This document shows, one piece after another, positions 51,343 through 60,393 of a stretch of DNA of 64,000 nt. Location of the stretch: positions 186,001 to 250,000 of the forward strand of contig NZ_CP027231.1 in NCBI RefSeq assembly GCF_002998435.1. Direction: 5' to 3'. Origin of the DNA: Bacteroides zoogleoformans (GTDB lineage: Bacteria > Bacteroidota > Bacteroidia > Bacteroidales > Bacteroidaceae). Every line of letters starts with the position of its first letter. Positions within the stretch are counted from its first letter, which is position 1. The position numbers and the translations under genes are program-made. The notes under the pieces were generated by a model. That model was not told the origin of the DNA, did not search any database, and saw only the letters and a list, made by a program, of their open reading frames with translations.

Positions 51343-52233
51343 ATGAAGAAGATTAAATTCTTAAACGGTATAAATGCAATGTTTGCGTTAGCCGTAGTAG
51401 CTTTGGCTACAACTTTTACTTCTTGCGAGAAAGAAGAATTCAACGTAAAAGTTGATCCTATCAATGCACAGGCAACTATCAGCCCGATAGTGCTTTATGT
51501 TGCGGATGGTGTTACTACGGATGTGACATCGACTGCTAAAATTTCGTACAATCCGAATTCTACTTTTACCGGTAATCCGGCTTTGGCCGCTACTACTGCA
51601 ACTGTTTCTGTTTCTTATGACGGAATAAGTGCTGATGTAAAAGTTGCTGTTCCTGCATTGCAGGCCGGTCAGTTTGCCACTCTGACTCCGACTATTATTC
51701 TGCAGAAGAAGACTCCTGAAACTAAGATTGAGATTTCTCAGGTTGTAGGTACACCTGTACCAGAGGCTTCTGATAAGTCGGCTGAATTAACCAATACAAC
51801 AGATTATTGGTATTCAACAACTGTGAAGTATCTTGAAAAATCCGGTAACAAGATTATGGAGAGGGATATTAAAACAACGGATGTGAATGAAGTGGCCGCT
51901 GTTGGTACTTTCTTTAACGCTCTTCAAGATACTTACAAAGAAACGCTTGTTGAAAAGAAAGATGTACCGGTTCACTCTCATTCGCTTACAAAAGTAAGTG
52001 TGACTTATACTGTTGTGACTACGGAGTATAAGATTGTTAAGAAAACCACTACGGTAACAAAAGCAGATGGCGAAACTGTTCTTGCTACAGCAAAGGTGGC
52101 AAGTTATGCAACTTCTACAGCTACAGTTACCCCTGATTTGCAAATTCCGGGTCACAATCATGCACCTGCAGGTCATGGTCACGGTCATGGCACAGATCCT
52201 AACGCAGGTGGTGGTATTGTAATCGCTGACTAA
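51343..52233 (+). CDS. DUF3869-like lipoprotein with His-rich tail
   Basis: 296 residues. Lipoprotein signal with FTSC, Cys at 28, so outer-membrane lipoprotein. The rest is Thr/Val-rich beta-sheet material with two probable beta domains (about 35-125: KVDPINAQATISPIVLYVADG; and 140-265). The C-terminus ends in a His/Gly-rich segment (HNHAPAGHGHGHGTDPN) that could bind divalent metal. I associate it with the DUF3869 family of Bacteroides, tentatively. It sits 13 bp after the first YjbH-like gene and 39 bp before the OmpA-like gene, so co-expression is likely. Confidence 0.65.
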   Translation: MKKIKFLNGINAMFALAVVALATTFTSCEKEEFNVKVDPINAQATISPIVLYVADGVTTDVTSTAKISYNPNSTFTGNPALAATTATVSVSYDGISADVKVAVPALQAGQFATLTPTIILQKKTPETKIEISQVVGTPVPEASDKSAELTNTTDYWYSTTVKYLEKSGNKIMERDIKTTDVNEVAAVGTFFNALQDTYKETLVEKKDVPVHSHSLTKVSVTYTVVTTEYKIVKKTTTVTKADGETVLATAKVASYATSTATVTPDLQIPGHNHAPAGHGHGHGTDPNAGGGIVIAD

Positions 52234-52272
52234 TTTTAGTTGTAGTTATTTATCTTAAAACTAAAGAGAAAG

Positions 52273-53409
52273 ATGAAAAGTAAATTAATAATAGCCTCTT
52301 TATTGTTAGCAGGCGCTTGTGCTACGGTGAGTGCACAAGAAAAAACAAAATATTATACCGAGAAGGCTTCGGATAATATTTTCTTAGGAGTTGGTGTTGG
52401 AGGAATGAGCGTTATCAATGACGGCTTTAATAATCCGACGATGAACTTTAACATTTCGCTTGGTAAGTATATTACTCCGGTTTGGGGTGTACGCGGACAA
52501 GTGGGTGGCTTTTGGCAAACTCTTGACAAGCAGGATAATGGTTATCAGAGAGATAAGAAAAAGTTTGGCGAAGTGAACTTGGATGCTATGGTTAACCTGA
52601 TTAACCTTTTCGGTGGCTATAAACCGAATCGCGCATTCGATCTTTATGTATTCGGCGGTCCTACTATGAATTTGGGTAAGGCAGTTGATACACAAATTTC
52701 TATTCAACAAGGTACGGGCAAACAAACCTATGCATATAACGAAGACGGATTGAAAGCTCGTTTTGGTGCAACTGTAGGGTTGGGTTTGGCATATAGTATC
52801 AATGAAAAATGGGCTATCAACCTTGAAGGTCGTCTGGGGGTAACTCCTTCTGTCTTCGGCGATGCAAGCGACTGCCGCAAGGCTGAAGCAACTGCTCGTG
52901 TGAACTTGGGCTTTGCTTATACTTTCGGTGGCAAGAAGTTTGTTCCGACTTCCAATATCAACGAGGATGCTATCAATGCCGAAGTCAACAGATATAGAAG
53001 AGAGTTGGCAGAAGCTCAGGCCGACTTGGCTAACTGCAAGAATGCTTTGGCTAACATGAAACCTGGAGTTAAAGAGGTTGTGAAGGAAGTTGAGGTGGCA
53101 GGTCCGCGTGCAGTCTTCTTCAGAATCGGTAGTGCTAAGATTGATGACTATGGTAAGGTTAACATTGAGTTGGCTGCTAAGACACTGAAAGCTAATCCTG
53201 ACAAGAAGTATAAAGTTGCCGGTTACTGTGATAAGGCTACCGGTAGCGCACCTTTCAACCAGAAGTTGTCTGAAAAACGTGCTCAGGCTGTTTATGACGC
53301 TTTGATTGCTCAGGGTGTTGATAAAGATCAGCTCGAACTCGTAGGCTTCGGTGGTACTGAAAATATGTTCGGTAAGAACTTCTTGAACCGTGTAGTTATA
53401 TTGGAATAA
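52273..53409 (+). CDS. OmpA-family outer-membrane protein
   Basis: 378 residues. Signal peptide ending ATVSAQ; an N-terminal eight-strand-like barrel (25-215: NIFLGVGVGGMSVIND, YKPNRAFDLYVFGGPTMNLG, LEGRLGVTPSVFGDAS), a coiled-coil linker (NEDAINAEVNRYRRELAEAQ), then an OmpA C-terminal domain (about 270-378) with FFRIGSAKIDDYGKVNI, VAGYCDKATGSAPFNQKLSEKRAQ and LVGFGGTENMFG, which binds peptidoglycan. Third gene of the envelope locus; a strong terminator follows at 53441-53470, so the fourth gene needs readthrough or its own promoter. Confidence 0.9.
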   Translation: MKSKLIIASLLLAGACATVSAQEKTKYYTEKASDNIFLGVGVGGMSVINDGFNNPTMNFNISLGKYITPVWGVRGQVGGFWQTLDKQDNGYQRDKKKFGEVNLDAMVNLINLFGGYKPNRAFDLYVFGGPTMNLGKAVDTQISIQQGTGKQTYAYNEDGLKARFGATVGLGLAYSINEKWAINLEGRLGVTPSVFGDASDCRKAEATARVNLGFAYTFGGKKFVPTSNINEDAINAEVNRYRRELAEAQADLANCKNALANMKPGVKEVVKEVEVAGPRAVFFRIGSAKIDDYGKVNIELAAKTLKANPDKKYKVAGYCDKATGSAPFNQKLSEKRAQAVYDALIAQGVDKDQLELVGFGGTENMFGKNFLNRVVILE

Positions 53410-53440
53410 TACACTCGTGATTTAGAGACTCTAAACATAG

Positions 53441-53470
53441 AAGGCGTCTGGGAAGTCAGACGCCTTTTTT
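53441..53470 (+). terminator. Terminator after the OmpA-family gene
   Basis: 10-bp perfect stem AAGGCGTCTG/CAGACGCCTT with GGAAGT loop and six T (53465-53470). Confidence 0.87.
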
Positions 53471-53530
53471 GGTGGATTATCCGGCATATTTGTTGTTTTA
53501 TTTTTGTTATAGGGACTGGTTCTGTATGCG

Positions 53531-54283
53531 ATGATGAAGTTTAAGCTGTTCTTTTTTATTCTCTTTTGTTCTTTGGTAAGTTCTGCCTCTGCACAATTAA
53601 CGTATGGGGCGACCGGACTCTTGCATGCTCCTTCTGCTGAGATGCAGCGAGACAGGACTTTTATGTTCGGTGGAAACTTCTTGAACAAAGAATTGACTCC
53701 TCCCACCTGGTATTACCATACCTATAATTATTTCTTGAATGTAACCATATTGCCTTTTCTGGAAGTGGCTTATACTTGTACGCTCTTCAAGGCAGAGGCT
53801 TTAGGACTTGCACCCTATGGGTACACAGGATTTACCAATCAAGATCGTTATTTCTCCCTCCGGTTGCGGGCATTGAAGGAGGGGCAGTTCTGGGAGTATA
53901 TGCCATCGGTTGTGCTGGGCACGTCGGATCCTTTCACTTCTTCCGGAGGAGGAGAAATCGCTTCACCTCAAGGAAATGGCTACTACAGCCGATTCTATAT
54001 TGCTGCCTCCAAACACATTCCTATTGCGGGTAAAGAAGAAGTTGGCGTTCACCTTTCCTATCTTTATAATGAACGTAAAGAGTATAAATTGAATGGATTG
54101 GCATTCGGAGTCACTTATAGTCCCGCTTTTCATCCTCAGTTGCGATTAGTGGCAGAATATGATTCCAAAGATTTTGCTTTGGGGGTATCCTATCTGTTAT
54201 TTAACCATTTGCATGTACAAGTGGAGATGCAGAAGATGCAATATTTTAGCGGTGGATTAGCTTATAAGATTCATTTGAAATAA
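53531..54283 (+). CDS. YjbH-like outer-membrane protein, N-terminal-half type
   Basis: 250 residues with a signal peptide ending SSASAQ. The mature part begins LTYGATGLLHAPSAEMQRD, the recognisable opening of YjbH (PF06082) proteins, and continues with ILPFLEVAYTCTLF, NQDRYFSLRLRALKEG and YYSRFYIAASKHIP, again as in YjbH. It ends where the C-terminal half of a full YjbH (about 700 residues) would start; that half is resembled by the gene at 50082. Start 53531 or 53534 (MMKF). It follows a terminator, 121 bp after OmpA. Confidence 0.78.
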   Translation: MMKFKLFFFILFCSLVSSASAQLTYGATGLLHAPSAEMQRDRTFMFGGNFLNKELTPPTWYYHTYNYFLNVTILPFLEVAYTCTLFKAEALGLAPYGYTGFTNQDRYFSLRLRALKEGQFWEYMPSVVLGTSDPFTSSGGGEIASPQGNGYYSRFYIAASKHIPIAGKEEVGVHLSYLYNERKEYKLNGLAFGVTYSPAFHPQLRLVAEYDSKDFALGVSYLLFNHLHVQVEMQKMQYFSGGLAYKIHLK

Positions 54284-54382
54284 TCGAGCTTATATTGTAA
54301 CGTGTGGGTTATGCAAAGTGGCATAGTCCGCATGTTTTTTTAATTCCTAAAGATTTCTCATTTTATCTATATATATATAATA

Positions 54383-54416
54383 TTGGAGGCATAATTCAAA
54401 TTTAATCGTAATTTTG
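54383..54416 (+). promoter_or_regulatory. Promoter of ruvX, near-leaderless
   Basis: TAATTTTG at 54409-54416, 9 bp before the ATG; TTG at 54383-54385, 23 bp upstream. A transcript would have a leader of only a few bases. Confidence 0.45.
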
Positions 54417-54425
54417 TAGTCCATT

Positions 54426-54851
54426 ATGAGTAGAATAATAGCGATAGATTACGGTCGGAAGCGTACAGGTATCGCCGTGAGTGATACACTACAGATGATT
54501 GCCAACGGTTTGACAACGGTGCCTACGCATCAGTTACTCTCTTTTTTGCTGGACTATGTTGCCAAAGAATCGGTGGAACGTATTTTGGTGGGGCTTCCCA
54601 AACAAATGAACAATGAGGTTTCGGAGAACATGAAACATATTGAACCTTTTGTTCGTTCATTGAAGAAGAAGCTGCCGGATATGCCTATAGAATATGTAGA
54701 CGAACGTTTTACGTCTGTTTTGGCACATCGAACGATGCTCGAAGGAGGATTGAAAAGAAAAGATCGCCAAAATAAGGCGCTGGTAGATGAAATCAGTGCA
54801 ACTATTATCTTGCAGACTTACTTGGAGAACAGGCGCTTCTCTCTGTCATGA
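54426..54851 (+). CDS. ruvX: Holliday junction resolvase-like protein RuvX/YqgF
   Basis: 141-residue RNase H-fold nuclease, in other bacteria linked to 16S rRNA 5' end maturation and junction resolution. Begins MSRIIAIDYGRKRTGIAVSD with the first catalytic Asp at 8; ILVGLPKQMNNEVS, PIEYVDERFTSVLA (Glu/Asp) and KDRQNKALVDEISATIILQTYL are the family motifs. 44 bp before def. Confidence 0.95.
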   Translation: MSRIIAIDYGRKRTGIAVSDTLQMIANGLTTVPTHQLLSFLLDYVAKESVERILVGLPKQMNNEVSENMKHIEPFVRSLKKKLPDMPIEYVDERFTSVLAHRTMLEGGLKRKDRQNKALVDEISATIILQTYLENRRFSLS

Positions 54852-54895
54852 TGAAAAAGACTTTCTAATAAGGATATTGTAATAAATTTAAAAGA

Positions 54896-55453
54896 ATGAT
54901 TTTACCTATTTATGTGTATGGTCAACCCGTTCTAAGAAAGGTGGCTGAAGATATAACTCCGGACTATCCCGATTTGAAGGAGTTGATAGAGAATATGTTT
55001 GAGACGATGGATAATGCTGAAGGCGTGGGGCTTGCAGCACCGCAAATAGGTCTTCCTATTCGAGTGGTGACCGTTGACTTGGACGTTTTGTCGGATGATT
55101 TCCCTGAATACAAGGGATTTCGCAAAGCATATATCAATGCCCATATCTTAGAGGTTTCGGGAGAAGAAGTCTCTATGGATGAGGGCTGCTTGAGTCTTCC
55201 GGGAGTTCATGAATCAGTGAAGCGTGGAAATCGGATACGTGTGAAGTATCTGGATGAGAATTTGGTAGAGCACGATGAGGTGGTAGAAGGATATTTGGCT
55301 CGTGTGATGCAACATGAATTCGACCATTTGGATGGAAAAATGTTTATTGATCATTTGGCTCCACTCCGCAGGCAGATGATTAAAGGAAAACTTAATGCCA
55401 TGTTGAAGGGTAAGGCACATTGTACCTATAAGGTGAAAACCGTAAAGAAATAG
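54896..55453 (+). CDS. def: Peptide deformylase
   Basis: Removes the formyl group from nascent N-terminal Met. 185 residues with motif 1 GVGLAAPQ (43-50), motif 2 EGCLSLP with Cys 98, and motif 3 QHEFDHLDG with His 140, Glu 141 and His 144, the metal ligands and catalytic base. Cytoplasmic, essential. Between ruvX and the TPR gene, co-directional. Confidence 0.97.
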   Translation: MILPIYVYGQPVLRKVAEDITPDYPDLKELIENMFETMDNAEGVGLAAPQIGLPIRVVTVDLDVLSDDFPEYKGFRKAYINAHILEVSGEEVSMDEGCLSLPGVHESVKRGNRIRVKYLDENLVEHDEVVEGYLARVMQHEFDHLDGKMFIDHLAPLRRQMIKGKLNAMLKGKAHCTYKVKTVKK

Positions 55454-55485
55454 AGGCACATATATAGCAAATAAACGAAAAATAT

Positions 55486-55493
55486 TATTTTTG
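55486..55493 (+). promoter_or_regulatory. -7 box of the TPR protein gene
   Basis: TATTTTTG, 21 bp before the start codon. -33 element not evident. Confidence 0.4.
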
Positions 55494-55514
55494 CTTCCCT
55501 ACTTATAAAATAAG

Positions 55515-57572
55515 ATGATAAAGAAAATACTGTCGGTTATTTTGCTGTTACCCGCATTGTTGTATGCGCAGATCAATACGGAAAGGGTAATGACTATCGC
55601 TCGGAATGCTTTGTATTTTGAGGATTACGTACTTTCCATCCAATACTTCAATCAAGTAATCAACGCCAAACCTTACCTATATGAACCTTACTTTTTTCGC
55701 GGGTTGGCTAAAATAAATCTGGATGATTATCAGGGTGCGGAAGCGGATTGCGATGCTGCCATTCACAGAAACCCTTTTGTGGTAGGCGCTTATCAAATCA
55801 GGGGATTGGCACGTATCAGGCAGAACAAGTTCGACGAGGCAATAGAAGACTATAAGACGGCTATTAAGTATGATCCGGAAAATGTGATACTTTGGCATAA
55901 TCTTTCTCTTTGCCATATTCAGAAGAAAGAGTATGAGACCGCTAAAGAAGATTTGGACAAGCTTTTGACAATAGCTCCGAAATATACCCGAGCGTATTTG
56001 ATGAGAGGGGAGGCGTCGTTAAAGCAGAATGATACGATACAGGCTTTGCGTGATTTTGATAAGGCTATTGAGATAGACCGTTATGATCCGGATGGATGGG
56101 GAGCAAGAGCCATTGTACGTATTCAACAGAGTGACTACAAGGGCGCAGAAGCCGATTTGGATCAGGCGATACGTTTGAGCGCGAAGAATGCCGGTAATTA
56201 TATCAACCGTGCATTGACTCGTTTTCATCAGAACAATTTGCGGGGAGCCATGAATGACTATGATTTAGCATTGGATATTGACCCGAATAATTTTCTTGGT
56301 CACTATAACCGTGGTTTGCTGCGTGCCAGAGTAGGCGATGACAATCGGGCAATAGGAGATTTTGACTTTGTCTTGAAAATTGAGCCGGATAATATGATGG
56401 CAACTTTTAATCGGGGAGTGCTGCGCGCTCAGGTAGGTGATTATCGAGGAGCTATCAGCGACTATTCAAAAGTGATAAATGAATATCCCAACTTTGCGGC
56501 CGGCTATTACCAGCGGGCAGAAGCCCGTAAAAAAATCGGTGACCGGAAAGGTGCGGAGCAAGATGAGTTCATGATTATGAAGATGCAGATAGATAGGCGT
56601 AACAGAGCTTCCTCTGATGCTGTTTCGGACAATGCGGATAAGGATATGGCAGATAACGCCTCTGAAAAATCTGATGAAAGTAAGAGGGAAACTCGCAAAA
56701 AGTCGGATAAGAATATGGAGAATTATCGCAAAATAGTGATTGCGGATGATTCGGAGGGAGAACAACGCTATAAGAGTGATTATCGTGGTCGTGTACAAGA
56801 TAGAAACGTGACAATCAAGCTTGAACCTATGTATGCTCTGACTTATTATGAGAAGCAGAGTGATGTTAAACGCATCGTGCATTATCATAAATACATCGAG
56901 GAGTTGAATCATGAAAAGCTCTTTCCGAAATCTTTACGTATCACTAATATGGAGGCTCCGTTGACAGAAGACCAGGTGAATTATCATTTTGCTTTGATCG
57001 ACACGCACACTTCCGATGTGGTGGCTGATGATAAGAATGCCCAAAAACGCTTTATGCGTGGGTTGGATTTCTATCTGGTTCAAGATTTCACCAGTTCCAT
57101 TGATGACTTCACGAAAAGCCTATTGCTCGATGAAACGTTTTTCCCTGCTTACTTTATGCGTGCTTTGGTGCGTTGCAAGCAGTTGGAATATAGAAGAGCA
57201 GAAGCGGAGATGAGCGAGGGGGCTACTTCGGGTGCGTCTGATGTGAAAAAGACGGAAGTAACGACTATAGATTATGAAATAGTGAAAAACGATTTGGACA
57301 ATGTTATTCGTTTGGTTCCCGATTTTGTTTATGCCTATTATAACAGAGGTAATGTTTCCTCTTTATTGAAAGACTATCGTGCAGCTTTGGTAGATTATGA
57401 TAAAGCGATTGAACTGAATCCGGATTTTGCCGAAGCGTATTTTAACCGTGGGCTGACACATATCTTCTTAGGCAATAACAGACAAGGCATTTCCGATTTG
57501 AGTAAAGCGGGAGAATTGGGTATTGTTTCGGCTTATAATATCATAAAAAGATTTACGGATGTGAGAGAATAA
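55515..57572 (+). CDS. Large TPR-repeat protein, exported
   Basis: 685 residues with a signal peptide (ILSVILLLPALLYAQ). Residues 25-355 hold about ten consecutive tetratricopeptide repeats (for example AGNYINRALTRFHQNNLRGA, MMATFNRGVLRAQVGDYRGA). A low-complexity, highly charged linker (365-420; Asp/Ser/Lys) follows, then a non-repeat region and further TPRs near 515-550 and 590-660. Likely a periplasmic or envelope scaffold; partner unknown. The stop is 6 bp from the stop of convergent mutS2. Confidence 0.87.
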   Translation: MIKKILSVILLLPALLYAQINTERVMTIARNALYFEDYVLSIQYFNQVINAKPYLYEPYFFRGLAKINLDDYQGAEADCDAAIHRNPFVVGAYQIRGLARIRQNKFDEAIEDYKTAIKYDPENVILWHNLSLCHIQKKEYETAKEDLDKLLTIAPKYTRAYLMRGEASLKQNDTIQALRDFDKAIEIDRYDPDGWGARAIVRIQQSDYKGAEADLDQAIRLSAKNAGNYINRALTRFHQNNLRGAMNDYDLALDIDPNNFLGHYNRGLLRARVGDDNRAIGDFDFVLKIEPDNMMATFNRGVLRAQVGDYRGAISDYSKVINEYPNFAAGYYQRAEARKKIGDRKGAEQDEFMIMKMQIDRRNRASSDAVSDNADKDMADNASEKSDESKRETRKKSDKNMENYRKIVIADDSEGEQRYKSDYRGRVQDRNVTIKLEPMYALTYYEKQSDVKRIVHYHKYIEELNHEKLFPKSLRITNMEAPLTEDQVNYHFALIDTHTSDVVADDKNAQKRFMRGLDFYLVQDFTSSIDDFTKSLLLDETFFPAYFMRALVRCKQLEYRRAEAEMSEGATSGASDVKKTEVTTIDYEIVKNDLDNVIRLVPDFVYAYYNRGNVSSLLKDYRAALVDYDKAIELNPDFAEAYFNRGLTHIFLGNNRQGISDLSKAGELGIVSAYNIIKRFTDVRE

Positions 57573-57578
57573 CATTTT

Positions 57579-60110
57579 TTAGAGGTCAACAACGGTTATG
57601 CCTGCTCCGCCAAACTGTATATGTTCATCGGCAAATCGGGATACTCCGGGAACTGTTTCCAAATATTGACGAATAAGCGTACGCAAAATGCCTGTGCCCG
57701 TTCCATGAAGAATGCGTACGCGTGACATTCCGACAAGAATAGCATCATCGATAAAATAAATGACAGCTTGCATAGCTTCATCGCCACGCATGCCTCGAAC
57801 ATCAATATCTTGTTTAAAGTTCAACTTCTTTTCATACATACTGTCTTGCGTTTGCCCACTGATGTAAGTTGTCTTGGTTGCCAGGTCTGCCTGTTTGAGT
57901 TGCGCATTACTACGCTCCAGTCTGTCTAATTTAACAATGGTTTTGAGGTCTCCAAATGCAACAACAGCATTCTTTTCATTTACCTTCATTACCTGACCCA
58001 CTACGGTTTGTCCTTTAATTTTAACATTGCAACCGGGCACAATGGAAGACTGTGGTTCGGCATCTTTCTTTGCTTGTTGTTCAGCTATGGTTTGGGTGGA
58101 TAGAGAGGTCGTTAGCTCCTTATCTGTTTTTTTCTCCTTTTTCCGGATCTGTTTTTCTTTCAACTTCTCCATCTTCCGCGCTATTATTTCCTCTTGCTCT
58201 TTATTGGCAAGTGCCTGTATCGATTCACGAAAATCATTCAGTTCCTGTCGGATCTGGCGTGTTTTACTCTTTTCTGCCTGCGCCTCTTTGATGGACCGTA
58301 TGGTGTTTTCGATGCGTGCATTCGCTTCCTGCATCAGCTGCTCCACTTCTTCTTTAGCTTTACGTAGAATTTCCTTACGGGATTTTTGTAACTCTTCAAT
58401 TTCGGCCTGATAACGACTGATGGTTTCTTCCATCTGCTTTTCACGTTGACGAATTGTTTGCCGTTTATCTTCCCAATAGCGTTTATCGCGAACGATATCC
58501 TGCAAATATTTATCGGCATTGATATATTCGCTACCCACAATCTCCGAAGCATCGGCTATCACTTCCTCGGGCAAGCCTGTTTTTCGAGCTATTTCTACGG
58601 CAAATGAACTGCCGGGATTACCTATCTGTAATTGAAATAAGGCTTGCATCAAATGGCGGTCGTAAAGCATGGCACCATTCACCACACCTTCGTGATCTTC
58701 GGCAAAGTGCTTCAAATTCTGGTAGTGTGTAGTGATAATTCCAAATGTTTGCCGCTGATTGAAGCGTTTCAATACAGCTTCGGCAATGGCACCACCAATT
58801 TGTGGTTCCGTTCCGCCACCAAATTCATCAATTAAGATAAGACTGCGTTCGTTACAATGCTTTATCATGATTTTCATATTTGTAAGATGAGATGAATATG
58901 TACTTAAGTCGTCTTCAATGGATTGTTCATCACCTATATCAATAAAGATATCACTGAATATTCCCGCCTCACTGCGTTCGTGCATCGGGACAAGCAAGCC
59001 ACATTGCAACATATACTGTAACAATCCTACAGTCTTCAGACAAACCGACTTACCACCGGCATTGGGACCTGAGATGACCAAAATACGTTGCTTTTCATTC
59101 AGTTCGATGTCAAGGGGTACTACTTTTTTGCCATGTTTGGCTAAAGAAAGCTGAAGAAGTGGATGTACAGCCATCCTCCAATCCAACAATCTCTTATTCT
59201 TTAAGACTGGTTTCAATGCAGATATTTGTTCGGCAAATAAAGCTTTGGCCCGTATAAAGTCTATTTCTGCTAAAAAGTCGTAAGACAATAATACTTCCGG
59301 AATGACAGGGCGCAATTGATTGGAGAAATCAAGCAGGATACGGATAATCTCCTTACGTTCTTCTGCCTCAAGCTCCCGAATACGGTTATTAGCTTCTACC
59401 ACCTCGGCGGGTTCAATAAATACTGTTTTCCCACTGGCCGATTCATCGTGCACAATACCACGTATCTTTCGTTTCAACGCCGGCGCAACAGGAATGACCA
59501 GGCGTCCGTCACGCATAGTAGGGGTGACATCTTTATCCACAACCCCTTCGGCTTGGGCACTACGCAAAATACTATTCAATGATCGTGATATATTTCCAAT
59601 AGTACTTGCCAATTCGTGACGAATACGTGCCAGCCCGGTAGAAGCATTATCTTTGATTTTGCCGTATGGCGAAAGAATAGCGTTTATTCTGTTAATAAAC
59701 AGTGGAAATACCATAACATCTCCGGCCAATCGTCGCAAACAAGGGTAGGGGGAAGCATCTTCTTTCTTATCTTCACTCTTTTGCAAAAAATGCACAATGT
59801 CGCATATAGTCTCCAAAGAGCGACGCAAGTCAAAAAGTTCCTGTTCATCCAAAAACATTCCTTCTATCCGTATGCGTTTCAACGAAAAGCGTACATCAAA
59901 AAAATATTGTGCAGGAAAATTTTCTTCTTCTCTAAGTATATGTACAAACTCAACGACCTGATCCAGTCGCTCTTCTACGATAGCAAAGTGGTAAGAGAAC
60001 ACCATATCTTCCACTTGTTCTTCACCAAGTGTACTGAGACATTTTTCTTTCAGTATTTGGCGTATTTGATCGAAACCTATTTTCTGTTCAAAGTTCTGCG
60101 GATATATCAT
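57579..60110 (-). CDS. mutS2: MutS2 with Smr domain
   Basis: 843-residue ATPase that in other bacteria suppresses homologous recombination or splits collided ribosomes. The ATPase core has Walker A SGPNAGGKSVCLKTVG, SLILIDEFGGGTEP (Walker B) and ITTHYQNLKHFAE. A coiled-coil/KOW-like region (520-760) is rich in Glu, Lys and Gln. The C-terminal Smr nuclease domain starts DIDVRGMRGDEAM and ends ILHGTGTGILRTLIRQYL, keeping the HGxG motif. Start 60110 (MIYPQNF) matches family starts and sits 4 bp after a -7 box. Confidence 0.95.
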   Translation of the reverse strand: MIYPQNFEQKIGFDQIRQILKEKCLSTLGEEQVEDMVFSYHFAIVEERLDQVVEFVHILREEENFPAQYFFDVRFSLKRIRIEGMFLDEQELFDLRRSLETICDIVHFLQKSEDKKEDASPYPCLRRLAGDVMVFPLFINRINAILSPYGKIKDNASTGLARIRHELASTIGNISRSLNSILRSAQAEGVVDKDVTPTMRDGRLVIPVAPALKRKIRGIVHDESASGKTVFIEPAEVVEANNRIRELEAEERKEIIRILLDFSNQLRPVIPEVLLSYDFLAEIDFIRAKALFAEQISALKPVLKNKRLLDWRMAVHPLLQLSLAKHGKKVVPLDIELNEKQRILVISGPNAGGKSVCLKTVGLLQYMLQCGLLVPMHERSEAGIFSDIFIDIGDEQSIEDDLSTYSSHLTNMKIMIKHCNERSLILIDEFGGGTEPQIGGAIAEAVLKRFNQRQTFGIITTHYQNLKHFAEDHEGVVNGAMLYDRHLMQALFQLQIGNPGSSFAVEIARKTGLPEEVIADASEIVGSEYINADKYLQDIVRDKRYWEDKRQTIRQREKQMEETISRYQAEIEELQKSRKEILRKAKEEVEQLMQEANARIENTIRSIKEAQAEKSKTRQIRQELNDFRESIQALANKEQEEIIARKMEKLKEKQIRKKEKKTDKELTTSLSTQTIAEQQAKKDAEPQSSIVPGCNVKIKGQTVVGQVMKVNEKNAVVAFGDLKTIVKLDRLERSNAQLKQADLATKTTYISGQTQDSMYEKKLNFKQDIDVRGMRGDEAMQAVIYFIDDAILVGMSRVRILHGTGTGILRTLIRQYLETVPGVSRFADEHIQFGGAGITVVDL

Positions 60111-60114
60111 GGCA

Positions 60115-60122
60115 CAAAAATA
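60115..60122 (-). promoter_or_regulatory. -7 box of mutS2, leaderless geometry
   Basis: TATTTTTG on the minus strand ending 4 bp before the start codon at 60110. Transcription would begin at or next to the ATG. The frame extension to 60134 would place the start upstream of this box. Confidence 0.4.
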
Positions 60123-60152
60123 CAATTTATTCATGAAAAAATAGAATGCCTA

Positions 60153-60183
60153 TTTGCAGATTAAAAAAAGTTTTGTATCTTTG
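60153..60183 (+). promoter_or_regulatory. Promoter of tRNA-Ser
   Basis: TTTG (60153-60156), 19 bp, TATCTTTG (60176-60183): perfect consensus, 39 bp before the tRNA. Confidence 0.82.
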
Positions 60184-60221
60184 CACCGCTTTACGAGAAA
60201 AAGCACTTTATTTTTGAGTTA

Positions 60222-60306
60222 GGAGAGGTGGCAGAGTGGTCGATTGCGGCGGTCTTGAAAACCGTTGTGCTGCAAGGCACCCGGGGTTCGAATCCCTGTC
60301 TCTCCG
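60222..60306 (+). tRNA. tRNA-Ser (anticodon TGA)
   Basis: 85-nt class II tRNA: acceptor GGAGAGG/TCTCTCC, anticodon stem GCGGT/ACCGT with loop CTTGAAA (UGA), long variable arm, T loop TTCGAAT, discriminator G as usual for tRNA-Ser. CCA not encoded. Confidence 0.95.
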
Positions 60307-60354
60307 CTGGAAGTACTCTGAAACAAGAGTAAGAAAAACTCCAAAAAAATCAGT

Positions 60355-60393
60355 AAGTATCGTAGCTTCAATAAGTTACGATACTTTTGTTTT
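60355..60393 (+). terminator. Terminator after tRNA-Ser
   Basis: 10-bp perfect stem AAGTATCGTA/TACGATACTT (60355-60364, 60377-60386), 12-nt loop, followed by TTGTTTT. Confidence 0.72.
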
